Below are positions 6,943-14,893 of a stretch of 19,640 nt of DNA, piece after piece. The position numbers were made by a program, and so were the translations under genes. How positions within the stretch are numbered: the first letter of the stretch is position 1; each line of letters opens with the position of its first letter. The DNA comes from DATARH01 sp036278835 (GTDB lineage Bacteria > Pseudomonadota > Alphaproteobacteria > ATCC43930 > CGMCC-115725), in NCBI GenBank assembly GCA_036278835.1, contig DASUKH010000074.1, forward strand, positions 1 to 19,640. The letters are read 5' to 3'. The notes under the pieces were generated by a model, which saw only the letters and a program-made list of their open reading frames with translations, did no database searches and was not told where the DNA came from.

Positions 6943-7830
6943 ATGGCGATTGCGATCCGGCAGGTTCACCCGGTCTTTGCCGGCGAGGTGACCGGCGTCG
7001 ATCTGCGCCGGCCGCTCTCCCGCGGTGAGGTCGCGGCGATCGAAGCCGGGATGGACCGCTATGCCATCCTCATCTTTCACGACCAGAACATCAGCGATGA
7101 GGAGCAGGTCGCGTTCTCGCGCAATTTCGGCGCGATCGAAAATTCGGCCGGCGGCAACGTCACCAAGCCGCACCAGAAGCGGCTCAACCCGCTGATGAAC
7201 GACGTCTCCAATCTCGACGAGAAGCACCGGCCGCTGGCCCGCGACGACCGGCGGCGCCTGTTCAATCTCGGCAATCAGCTCTGGCACTCGGACAGCTCGT
7301 TCCGCGCGATCCCGGCGAAATACTCGCTGCTGTCGGGCCGGGTCGTCGTCGCGAAGGGCGGCGACACCGAGTTCGCCGACATGCGCGCCGCTTACGACGC
7401 GCTCGATGAGGAAACGAAGGAGTTGGTCGAGGGTCTCGTCTGCGAGCATTCGCTGATCTATTCGCGCGGCCTGCTCGGCTTCACCGAATTAAGCGAGGAG
7501 GAGCGGGCGACTTTCCGCCCGGTGCGCCAGCGCCTCGTCCGCACCCATCCGGTCACCGGGCGCAAATCGCTCTACCTGTCGTCGCACGCGGGCACCATCG
7601 CCGGCTGGCCGATGCCGGAAGCCCGCGCGCTGCTCCGCGACCTCAACGAGCACGCGACCCAGCCGCGATTCGTCCATATCCACAAATGGCGGCAATACGA
7701 TCTGGTGATGTGGGACAACCGCCAGACGATGCACCGGGTGCGCCGCTTCAATGAGAAGGAAATCCGCGACATGCGGCGCACCACGGTGGCCGGCGATGCG
7801 CCGACCGCCGCCCAGGTAGAGGCCGCCTGA
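6943..7830 (+). CDS. TauD/TfdA-family Fe(II)/2-oxoglutarate dioxygenase
   Basis: A 295-residue non-haem iron dioxygenase that couples 2-oxoglutarate decarboxylation to hydroxylation of a small organic substrate. Seen: an N-terminal GEVTGVDL strand typical of TfdA relatives, the iron ligands His115 and Asp117 in LWHSDSSF, the distal His264 in MWDNRQTMHRV, and Arg275 and Arg279 in the positions (His+11, His+15) used by TauD/TfdA for 2-oxoglutarate and substrate anions. ATG 6943 was chosen over the in-frame ATG 6922 because of the AGGGAGGG just upstream of it and because family N-termini begin near here. The substrate is unknown; aryloxyalkanoates, sulfonates or natural carboxylates are all used by relatives. 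It is followed after 16 bp by an exporter gene, likely co-transcribed. Confidence 0.9.
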   Translation: MAIAIRQVHPVFAGEVTGVDLRRPLSRGEVAAIEAGMDRYAILIFHDQNISDEEQVAFSRNFGAIENSAGGNVTKPHQKRLNPLMNDVSNLDEKHRPLARDDRRRLFNLGNQLWHSDSSFRAIPAKYSLLSGRVVVAKGGDTEFADMRAAYDALDEETKELVEGLVCEHSLIYSRGLLGFTELSEEERATFRPVRQRLVRTHPVTGRKSLYLSSHAGTIAGWPMPEARALLRDLNEHATQPRFVHIHKWRQYDLVMWDNRQTMHRVRRFNEKEIRDMRRTTVAGDAPTAAQVEAA

Positions 7831-7846
7831 CAATCGGACCCGCCCG

Positions 7847-9406
7847 GTGAGAGGTTCGGCGGAGCCGTTCGCCCCGGTGCCGAACCGCGGCATGATCACG
7901 CTGTCGATCATGCTGGCCAACATCATGCAGGGCCTCGACAACACGATCCTCAACGTCGCCCTGCCGCACATCCAGGGGAGCCTGTCCGCCTCGCAGGACC
8001 AGGCGGCCTGGGCGCTGACCTCCTACATCGTCTGCGCCGCGGTGATGATGCCGCTGACCGGCTGGCTCGCCGGCCGATTCGGCATCAAGTACATCTTTCT
8101 CGCCTCGGTCAGCTGCTTCACCGTCGCCTCGGCATTGTGCGGTATTGCCGGCAGCCTCGAGCAGCTGGTGATATTCCGGGCGTTGCAGGGACTCGCGGGG
8201 GCCGGGCTGATCCCGCTGTCGCAGGCGACCCTGCTGCGCATCAACCCGCCCGAGCGGCACGGCCAGGCGATGGCGGTGTTCGGCACGGGCACGATCCTCG
8301 GGCCGATCATGGGGCCGGCGCTCGGCGGCTGGTTGACCCAGGATTACAGCTGGCGCTGGGTCTTCTTCATCAACCTGCCGATCGGCATCCTGTGCACGCT
8401 CGGCATCCTGGTGTTCATCCGGCCCGGCCGCAACGTTCACCGCGAAGCCTTCGATTTCTTCGGGTTTCTGACCTTGAGCGTAGGGATCGCGGCGCTGCAG
8501 CTGATGCTTGACCGCGGCGAGCTGAAGGACTGGTTTCATTCCGGCGAAATCTGGACGGAGATGACGGTCGCCGGCCTCGGCTTTTATCTCTTTACGGTGC
8601 ATACCGCGACGGCCAGCGACCGCTCGTTCCTGAACCGCGAGCTGTTGACCAACACCAACTTCGTCGCCGGCACTGCGATGATGTTTTGCGTCGGCTGGAT
8701 CATGAGCGGCACCTTGGCCCTGCTGCCAACGATGCTCGAGCAGCTGATGAGTTATCCGGCGATGCTGACCGGTCTCGTCACCGCGCCGCGCGGATTGGGC
8801 ACGATGGTCGCGATGTTCATCGTCGGCCGGCTGATCAACAAGGTTGATGCGCGCCCGCTCATACTGATCGGTTTTCTGCTGACCGCGGCGTCGATGTGGC
8901 AGATGAGCCATTTTTCGCTGCAAATGGGAATCGCCCCGGTCGTCGTGTCGGGGGTTCTTCAGGGGTTCGGCCTTGGCTGCACCTTCGTGCCGCTCAACCT
9001 CGTGGCGCTGTCCGCCCTGCCGCGCCATATCCTGACCCAGGGCACCGCGATCCGCAGCCTGCTGCGCAATCTCGGCGGCAGCATCGGCATCAGCATCCTG
9101 GTCTCGACCCTGGCCGAAAATACCCAGGTCGTGCATTCCCGCTTGGTAGAGCCGCTGCGGCCGGACAACCCGCTGCTGCAATCCTATCTCGCGGCGCCCT
9201 ACAGTCTGACCAGCCCAAGCGGCATCGCCGCGCTCAACGCCGAGGTGACGCGGCAGGCGGCGATGGTCGGCTATATCGACGATTTCAAGATGATGATGCT
9301 GGTGGCGCTGCTGTCGCTGCCGCTGCTCTTGCTGCTGCGCGAGGGGCGGCGCGCGCCGCCGGCCGTGGCCGCACCCGCCGCCGCGACCGCCGCCGCCGAC
9401 GATTGA
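7847..9406 (+). CDS. DHA2-family MFS exporter (EmrB/QacA type)
   Basis: A 519-residue inner-membrane drug/proton antiporter-like protein with the many hydrophobic segments of a 14-helix DHA2 transporter. Seen: DNTILNVALPHI in the first helix (DHA2 D1 motif), WALTSYIV, motif A as GWLAGRFGIKYIF, the antiporter motif C as GTILGPIMGPALGGWL, and YSWRWVFFINLPIG. The cytoplasmic tail is Ala/Arg-rich. The GTG at 7847 gives a 15-residue leader; GTG 7877 or ATG 7892 are alternatives, and no strong ribosome binding site singles one out. No membrane-fusion (EmrA) or outer-membrane partner lies nearby, so export would be to the periplasm or with a partner coded elsewhere. Coupling to the dioxygenase gene suggests that it exports a substrate or product of that unit. 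Confidence 0.92.
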   Translation: MRGSAEPFAPVPNRGMITLSIMLANIMQGLDNTILNVALPHIQGSLSASQDQAAWALTSYIVCAAVMMPLTGWLAGRFGIKYIFLASVSCFTVASALCGIAGSLEQLVIFRALQGLAGAGLIPLSQATLLRINPPERHGQAMAVFGTGTILGPIMGPALGGWLTQDYSWRWVFFINLPIGILCTLGILVFIRPGRNVHREAFDFFGFLTLSVGIAALQLMLDRGELKDWFHSGEIWTEMTVAGLGFYLFTVHTATASDRSFLNRELLTNTNFVAGTAMMFCVGWIMSGTLALLPTMLEQLMSYPAMLTGLVTAPRGLGTMVAMFIVGRLINKVDARPLILIGFLLTAASMWQMSHFSLQMGIAPVVVSGVLQGFGLGCTFVPLNLVALSALPRHILTQGTAIRSLLRNLGGSIGISILVSTLAENTQVVHSRLVEPLRPDNPLLQSYLAAPYSLTSPSGIAALNAEVTRQAAMVGYIDDFKMMMLVALLSLPLLLLLREGRRAPPAVAAPAAATAAADD

Positions 9407-9481
9407 TCAGTCGGAGCGCGGGCGTTGCGGCATCGGCGGGTTTGTGGCACAAGGCGGCGGGGGTACAGTAGCGGCGGGGGC

Positions 9482-10480
9482 ATGAGGATGGCGCCTTTCC
9501 GCATAAGCCGCCGGGCCTTGCTCGGTGCGGCGGCACTGCTCGCGGTCCCGCTGGGGGGCGGGAAGGCGGCAGCGGCGGAAAGCGATTTCAATTCGTTTCT
9601 CGACACGGTGCGGCGCCAGGCGCTGGCCAAGGGCATTCGCTCGGGAACGGTCGATATCGCTTTCAAGTCGATCGCGTATTTGCCGCACGTCGTCGAGCTC
9701 GACCACAAGCAGCCCGAGCACCGCATGACCTTTGCCGAATACATGGCCAAGGTCGTGACCGACAAGCGGCTCGTCGATGCGCGGCGCCATCTGGTCGACA
9801 ACTGGCCGCTGCTCTCCCGGGTGCAGCAGCGCTACGGGGTGCAACCGCGCTTCATCGTCGCGCTATGGGGCGTCGAGAGCGGCTTCGGGCACACGATCGG
9901 CACCTACCCGGTGCCATCCTCCCTTGCCACCCTGGCCTTTGACGGCCGCCGCGGCTCGTTGTTCCGCGCCGAACTGATCGACGCGCTGAAGATTCTCGAC
10001 CGCGGCGACATCGCGATCGACCGCATGCTCGGCTCGTGGGCCGGCGCGATGGGCCAGTGCCAGTTCATGCCGTCCACCTTTCTGCATTACGCGGTCGATT
10101 TCGACGGCGACGGCAGGCGAGACATCTGGGACAACCGCGCCGATGCGCTGGCCTCGATCGCCAATTACCTGTCGCGGCTCGGCTGGCGCGGCGACGAGGA
10201 TTGGGGCCGGTTGGTATCGGTGCCGGCCACCCTCGATTCGCGTTATGCCGGCCTCGACCGCAGCATGAGCACGGCGCAATGGGCGAGCCTCGGGGTGCGC
10301 CCGCTCGACAACGGCCGCTTCACCGGCCGCGAGCCGGCCGCCTCGCTGATCCTGCCCGAGGGCGCCGGGGCCACGGGGCTGCTCGCCTATCACAATTTCC
10401 GCACGATCAAGAAATGGAATAACTCGACGTATTTTGCCGCCGCGGTCGGCACCATCGCCGACAGCATCGCGCGCAGCTGA
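9482..10480 (+). CDS. Lytic murein transglycosylase, MltB-type (GH103), exported
   Basis: Cleaves the MurNAc-GlcNAc bond of peptidoglycan to give 1,6-anhydro-MurNAc ends. The 332-residue protein starts with a signal peptide containing SRRALLGAAALLAVPL and a cleavage-like AAAAES; the twin arginine with small hydrophobics suggests Tat rather than Sec export. No lipobox is present, so the product is soluble or periplasmic, unlike E. coli MltB. The catalytic Glu132 is in ALWGVESGFG, followed by the family motifs GTYPVPSSLATLAF, GAMGQCQFMPSTF and DFDGDGRRDIWD. ATG 9482 was chosen because it places the signal peptide at the N-terminus. It lies 15 bp before rlpA, with which it probably forms a cell-wall operon. 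Confidence 0.92.
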   Translation: MRMAPFRISRRALLGAAALLAVPLGGGKAAAAESDFNSFLDTVRRQALAKGIRSGTVDIAFKSIAYLPHVVELDHKQPEHRMTFAEYMAKVVTDKRLVDARRHLVDNWPLLSRVQQRYGVQPRFIVALWGVESGFGHTIGTYPVPSSLATLAFDGRRGSLFRAELIDALKILDRGDIAIDRMLGSWAGAMGQCQFMPSTFLHYAVDFDGDGRRDIWDNRADALASIANYLSRLGWRGDEDWGRLVSVPATLDSRYAGLDRSMSTAQWASLGVRPLDNGRFTGREPAASLILPEGAGATGLLAYHNFRTIKKWNNSTYFAAAVGTIADSIARS

Positions 10481-10495
10481 GCGGCGGAAATCGCG

Positions 10496-11743
10496 ATGGC
10501 CATACGCGCCGGTGTGCGGACTCTGCCTGTCATCGTCGCGGCCGGCTTTCTGCTGGCGGGCTGCTCCTCGTCTTCCGGCCCATCGATCGCGGCAAACCGC
10601 GGCGCGGGGCATTCCTGGGCCGGGCATCCGCATTACACGGCCAAGCCGTACGAGGTGAACGGCGTCTGGTATTATCCGAAGGTCGATTACGCCTATGACC
10701 AGACCGGCACCGCCTCGTGGTACGGACCGGGTTTCGACGGACGGGCCACCGCCGACGGCGAGGTCTATGACATGAATGGGCTGACGGCGGCGCATAAGAC
10801 GCTGCCGCTGCCGAGCGTCGTTACCGTGACCAATCTCCAGAACGGCCGCGAGCTGAGGCTCCGCGTCAATGACCGCGGGCCGTTTGTCGGCGATCGGCTG
10901 ATCGACGTGTCGCGCCGCGCGGCGCAGCTTCTGGGTTTTGTGCGCCAGGGGACGGCGCCGGTGCGCATACAGATCGACAAGGACGACAGCATTCGGGTCG
11001 CCCAGGCCGCGATGCGCGGCGAATTCGGCGAAACCGCCTATGCGGAAGCCGCGCCGGCGGCGCAAGTGGCGGTGGCTGCGCCGCAGCCGCCGCCGGCGAC
11101 CCGGCTGGCGAGCACAATGCCGCCTTCGCTGCGCGCGGCGGAAGTGATCTCCACACCACAGCCAATGCGGCTCGCCGGTACGGCCTCGCCCTCGTCGCGT
11201 GCCGGTGAAGCAATCGCCGCGCCCTTGACGGCGAGGCGGCAACCGGCCCCGCCATCCCGAGAGCCGGCATTGCCCGTTATGGCCGCCGCCGCCGCGCCGC
11301 CGGTCATCGAGACCGCACCGCCGCCGGTCGTGCGGGGCGCCGTTCGGCCCACGCCGCAGCGGGTCGCCGCCGCGGCGCCGCGCCATCATCGCTGGCCGTC
11401 GCTGATCCCCGAGGCGCATGCCGATACCTTGCCGCGCGTCGTCGCCGAGGTCCTTCGGCGTCGGCCGCCGCAGCCGCACGCGGCGGGCAGGGAAGGGGTC
11501 CTGCCGCAGCATGCGGGCGGGATTTTCATCCAGGCGGGAGCGTTCGCGGTGCCGAAGAATGCCGAGCGGGCACGGGCGCGCATCGCCCCGCTCGGCCACG
11601 CGCAGGTGCTGCCGGCCAGGATCAGGGGCGCGCTCCTGTACCGGGTCAGGCTCGGGCCGGTGAGGGGCGAGGCGGAGGCGCACCGGCTGCTGGGCAAGGT
11701 CGTCGCGCGAGGCTACAAGGAGGCTCGCCTCGTCGATCGGTAA
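10496..11743 (+). CDS. rlpA: RlpA-family lipoprotein: septal lytic transglycosylase with SPOR domain
   Basis: An outer-membrane lipoprotein that, in characterised relatives, cleaves denuded (stem-free) peptidoglycan during septation. The 415 residues run in order: signal peptide with lipobox LLAGC (Cys23), a DPBB_1 double-psi beta-barrel (about 65-160), a long Ala/Pro/Arg-rich linker (about 185-335), and a C-terminal SPOR domain (about 340-412, starting GGIFIQAGAF) that binds denuded septal glycan. Active-site residues Glu89, His100 and Asp126 are spaced as E120/H131/D157 in Pseudomonas RlpA, so it is expected to be catalytic. Its place between MltB-type and PBP5-type genes fits combined peptidoglycan turnover. 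The linker is low-complexity and probably disordered. Confidence 0.94.
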   Translation: MAIRAGVRTLPVIVAAGFLLAGCSSSSGPSIAANRGAGHSWAGHPHYTAKPYEVNGVWYYPKVDYAYDQTGTASWYGPGFDGRATADGEVYDMNGLTAAHKTLPLPSVVTVTNLQNGRELRLRVNDRGPFVGDRLIDVSRRAAQLLGFVRQGTAPVRIQIDKDDSIRVAQAAMRGEFGETAYAEAAPAAQVAVAAPQPPPATRLASTMPPSLRAAEVISTPQPMRLAGTASPSSRAGEAIAAPLTARRQPAPPSREPALPVMAAAAAPPVIETAPPPVVRGAVRPTPQRVAAAAPRHHRWPSLIPEAHADTLPRVVAEVLRRRPPQPHAAGREGVLPQHAGGIFIQAGAFAVPKNAERARARIAPLGHAQVLPARIRGALLYRVRLGPVRGEAEAHRLLGKVVARGYKEARLVDR

Positions 11744-11811
11744 ACAGGTCAGCCGGTGAATAGGGGCGGCGCGGCCGGGGCGGGCAGGCGCGCGGGATAT
11801 TCGGGGAGGAC

Positions 11812-13053
11812 ATGAGATTGCGCAGGATTGCTTCAGCTGCCGGCGCGGGCGCACTTTCCCTCGCGTTGATCGCCGCCATCCCCGGCCCATCCTCGGCGGC
11901 GGCGCGCAGCCGGCACCACCCGGCCGGCGCCCATCCGGTGGCGGCGCAGGCCCGCGTGCCGGCGCCGATCATGGCGGTTGTCGGGCCGGTCGATACCCAG
12001 GCAACCCATGCCTTCATCCTCGAGGCCGATACCGGCACGGTCCTCCTCGACAAGGGCAGCAATGAGCCGATCCCGACCGCGTCGTTATCGAAGGTGATGA
12101 CGGCCTATGTCGTCTTCGACAAGCTGAAGAGGGGCGAAGCCAAACTGACCGATGAATTGCCGGTCAGCGAAAAGGCATGGCGGACCGGCGGCTCGAAAAT
12201 GTTTGTGATGGTCGGGACGCGCATTCCGATCGAGCAGCTGATTCAGGGCGTGCTGGTCGATTCAGGCAACGATGCCTGCGTCGTGCTGGCTGAGGGGTTG
12301 GCCGGCAGCACCGAGGCTTTTGTCGATCTGATGAACCGCAAGGCCAAGGAACTGGGCTTGACGCACAGTCACTTCGCCGATGTTGACGGACTGCCCGATC
12401 CCAACCACTACATGAGCGAACGCGATCTCGCCACCCTGGCATTACGGACGATCAAGGACTTCCCAGAGTATTATCACTACTATTCGGAGATGGATTTCAC
12501 CTATAATAAGATAAAACAGGGCAACCGCAACCCGCTGCTCTATAAGAATATGGGGGCCGACGGGCTGAAGACTGGGCACACGGAGGAATCCGGGTACAGC
12601 CTGCTCGGCTCCATCCATCGCGGCAATCGCCGCGTCATCCTCGTGCTGAGCGGGCTGCCGTCGATGAAGGCGCGCGGCGAGGAGGGCGAGCGGCTCGCCG
12701 ACTGGGCGTTTCGCGAATACGATAATTACAAGCTGTTCGCCGCCGGGCAGACGGTCGAAAATGCCGAGGTTTGGCTTGGCACCGCTGCCAGGGTGCCGCT
12801 GACGGTGGACAAGGATCTCGTGGTCACGCTGCCGCGCAAAGCGCGCAAGGATATGAAAGTCACCGCCGAATTCTCGCAGCCGCTGCCTGCTCCGATCCAT
12901 AAGGGCCAGGAGATCGGCAAGCTGGTGGTCAGCGCGCCGAACATGCCGGACGTCGATGCGCCGCTCTATGCCGCCGCCGATGTGCCGCGCATGGGTCCGT
13001 TCGGGCGGATGGCGGTCGTTGCCGGCCACATGATCTGGGGCAGGCTGCACTGA
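11812..13053 (+). CDS. dacC: D-alanyl-D-alanine carboxypeptidase, PBP5/6 family
   Basis: A serine DD-carboxypeptidase (S11) that trims the terminal D-Ala from peptidoglycan stem peptides in the periplasm. The 413-residue protein begins with a Sec signal peptide. The three penicillin-binding motifs are present: SLSK (Ser91 nucleophile, Lys94), SGN (151-153) and KTG (253-255, as LKTGHTEESGYS). A PBP5 C-terminal beta domain follows, ending in a short amphipathic tail (MAVVAGHMIWGRLH) that may dock to the membrane. The ATG at 11812 has GGGGAGGAC immediately before it. The segment around 12460-12550 (YYHYYSEMDF, TYNKIKQGN) uses many A/T-rich codons. The symbol could equally be dacA; the family is certain. 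Confidence 0.93.
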   Translation: MRLRRIASAAGAGALSLALIAAIPGPSSAAARSRHHPAGAHPVAAQARVPAPIMAVVGPVDTQATHAFILEADTGTVLLDKGSNEPIPTASLSKVMTAYVVFDKLKRGEAKLTDELPVSEKAWRTGGSKMFVMVGTRIPIEQLIQGVLVDSGNDACVVLAEGLAGSTEAFVDLMNRKAKELGLTHSHFADVDGLPDPNHYMSERDLATLALRTIKDFPEYYHYYSEMDFTYNKIKQGNRNPLLYKNMGADGLKTGHTEESGYSLLGSIHRGNRRVILVLSGLPSMKARGEEGERLADWAFREYDNYKLFAAGQTVENAEVWLGTAARVPLTVDKDLVVTLPRKARKDMKVTAEFSQPLPAPIHKGQEIGKLVVSAPNMPDVDAPLYAAADVPRMGPFGRMAVVAGHMIWGRLH

Positions 13054-13076
13054 CGGCGCCCGCCCCCCCGCAAGCG

Positions 13077-13715
13077 GTGCGCGGTCGCTTTGTGACCTTC
13101 GAAGGCGGGGAGGGGGCCGGCAAATCGACGCAGGCGGCGCTGCTGACTGAGGCGCTGCAGCGCGCCGGGATCGCCGCGCGGCAGACCCGCGAGCCGGGCG
13201 GCTCGGCGGGGGCCGAGGCGATCCGGCAGATACTGCTCGACGGCGCCGACGAGCGCTGGGATGCGATCGGCGAGGCCCTGTTGCTCAACGCCGCCCGGCG
13301 CGACCATGTCCTGCACACGATCCTGCCGGCCCTGGCTGAGAAGACGTGGATCGTGTGCGACCGATTCGCCGACTCGACGCTTGCCTACCAGGGCTATGGT
13401 CGCGGCTTGCCGCTCGCTAAATTGACGATACTACAACAGTTTACGATTGATGACTTAAGACCGGACCTGACGTTGATCCTAGACCTGCCGGTCGAGAAAG
13501 GCCTCCGGCGGGCGGCGCGGCGGCTGGGATCGGGCGATCGTTTTGAGCGGCTCGACCGCGAATTTCACGAACGCCTGCGCCGCGGTTTCCAGGACATCGC
13601 GGCGGCCGACCCACAGCGTTGCGTCGTCATTGACGCCGACGGCGACCGCGACGGGGTGCATCGCGCCGTGCTTGCCGCAGTCTCGCAACGCTTCGGCATC
13701 GGCCTCGCGGGATGA
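13077..13715 (+). CDS. tmk: Thymidylate kinase
   Basis: Phosphorylates dTMP to dTDP with ATP in the cytoplasm, an essential step in dTTP supply. The 212 residues match the family. Seen: P-loop GGEGAGKS (10-17) in FVTFEGGEGAGKST, DRFADSTLAYQGYGRGL (the DRx motif and dTMP contacts), and a LID-like RRLGSGDRFERLD. The GTG start at 13077 gives the usual MRGRF N-terminus but has no ribosome binding site. An in-frame CTG at 13050-13052 overlaps the dacC stop and has GGGGCAGG before it. The stop overlaps holB (ATGA 13712-13715). Codons from 13416 to about 13493 are unusually A/T-ending (ATA, CTA, TTA, AGA), unlike the rest of the gene. Confidence 0.96.
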   Translation: MRGRFVTFEGGEGAGKSTQAALLTEALQRAGIAARQTREPGGSAGAEAIRQILLDGADERWDAIGEALLLNAARRDHVLHTILPALAEKTWIVCDRFADSTLAYQGYGRGLPLAKLTILQQFTIDDLRPDLTLILDLPVEKGLRRAARRLGSGDRFERLDREFHERLRRGFQDIAAADPQRCVVIDADGDRDGVHRAVLAAVSQRFGIGLAG

Positions 13716-14809
13716 AGGGCGAGGGCGATGCGCCGGCGCCATCGTGGCCGGCGCCGCGCGAGAACCCCGACCTCGTTGGGCATGAGGCGGCCGAGGACAG
13801 CGTGCGCCGGTTGTTCGGGGCGGGCCGCCTGCCGCATGCCCTGCTGCTCAACGGGCCGCGCGGCATCGGAAAAGCGACGCTGGCATTCCGCATCGCGCGT
13901 CATGTCCTGGCGAACGGCGAGGGCGGCGGGCTGTTTGGCGGTGGCACGGCCGAGGGGCTGGCGATGCCGCCGGATAGCGGCGTCTTCCGCCGGGTCGCGT
14001 CGGGCGGCCATGCCGATTTGCTGACGATCGAGCGGGGCTACGATCCACGCCGCCGCCGGCTGCGCGGCGAAATCGTTGTCGGCGACACGCGCGAGATCGC
14101 GAGCTTTCTGCGATTGACCCCGGCCGAGGGCGGCTGGCGGGTCGTTATCGTCGATGGTGCCGACGAGATGAACCGCAACGCCGCCAATGCCTTATTGAAA
14201 ATTCTTGAAGAACCGCCGAACCGTGCCCTGCTGCTGCTGGTGGCGCACAATCCGGGGCGGCTGCTGCCGACAATTCGGTCGCGCTGCCGGCGTTTTCCGA
14301 TTGCACCGTTGTCGTCCGACATCGTGCGGCGGCTGCTGGCGTGCTATCGCCCCGATCTGCCGGAAAGCAGCGTCGCTTCATTGACCGATCTGGCTGACGG
14401 CAGCATCGGCCGGGCGCTCGATCTGGCCGAAGGGGGCGGGGTCGAGCAGTACGAGGCGCTGCTCGGGCTGCTGTCGCAGGCAGGAGACGGCAATCCGGCG
14501 GCGTTGCACGGATTTGCCGACCGGCTCGCCCGCGTCGATGCCGAGCCGGCCTATCGCGCGGTCGAGCAGCTGCTCGGGCAGTTGCTGGCCCGGCTGGCGG
14601 CGGCGGCGGCGCGCGGCGGCCCGGCCGCGCTGGGCGACCGGCGCGAGGCGGCGGTACTGCGCCGGCGCGGGGTCGGCGTCCCGGCGGCGCGATGGGCGGA
14701 ATTGCGCGGCGACATCGAGCGCGGCTTCGCTCGCGCGGATGCTCTTAACCTCGACCGCAAGCAGGCTGTCCTCGGCGCGCTGTTTGCGATCGAGGCTGCT
14801 TCGGGGTAG
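13712..14809 (+). CDS. holB: DNA polymerase III delta' subunit (clamp loader)
   Basis: The stator subunit of the clamp-loader complex, which loads the sliding clamp during replication. The 365-residue AAA+ protein has HALLLNGPRGIGKAT (Walker A, Lys54), an ALLKILEEPP segment, an SRC motif in IRSRCRRF, and a helical C-terminal domain. The zinc-binding cysteines of some delta'/gamma proteins are not evident, which is seen in alphaproteobacteria. The start codon overlaps the tmk stop, the usual tmk-holB arrangement, so translation is probably coupled. metG follows after 84 bp. Confidence 0.94.
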   Translation: MKGEGDAPAPSWPAPRENPDLVGHEAAEDSVRRLFGAGRLPHALLLNGPRGIGKATLAFRIARHVLANGEGGGLFGGGTAEGLAMPPDSGVFRRVASGGHADLLTIERGYDPRRRRLRGEIVVGDTREIASFLRLTPAEGGWRVVIVDGADEMNRNAANALLKILEEPPNRALLLLVAHNPGRLLPTIRSRCRRFPIAPLSSDIVRRLLACYRPDLPESSVASLTDLADGSIGRALDLAEGGGVEQYEALLGLLSQAGDGNPAALHGFADRLARVDAEPAYRAVEQLLGQLLARLAAAAARGGPAALGDRREAAVLRRRGVGVPAARWAELRGDIERGFARADALNLDRKQAVLGALFAIEAASG

Positions 14810-14893
14810 AAGCTCCGGCCCCGCCACTTGCGCCTGGGCCGTTTGCTGGATTGGTGCCGGGTCCGGCCCCATATCTGCGCCGTGGAGAGCACG

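Noticed and set aside
6127..7830. Long open frame that would fuse about 270 extra residues to the N-terminus of the dioxygenase.
   Set aside because: The extra part is antisense to the dehydroquinase-like gene and has no domain-like sequence; the family N-terminus and a good ribosome binding site are at 6943.
7748..9181. 477-residue minus-strand open frame.
   Set aside because: Antisense to the dioxygenase end and exporter; His/Arg/Gln-rich composition without domains.
9863..11890. 675-residue minus-strand open frame.
   Set aside because: It is the Arg/Pro-rich mirror of the transglycosylase and rlpA genes, typical of high-GC antisense frames; the + strand genes have full domain signatures.
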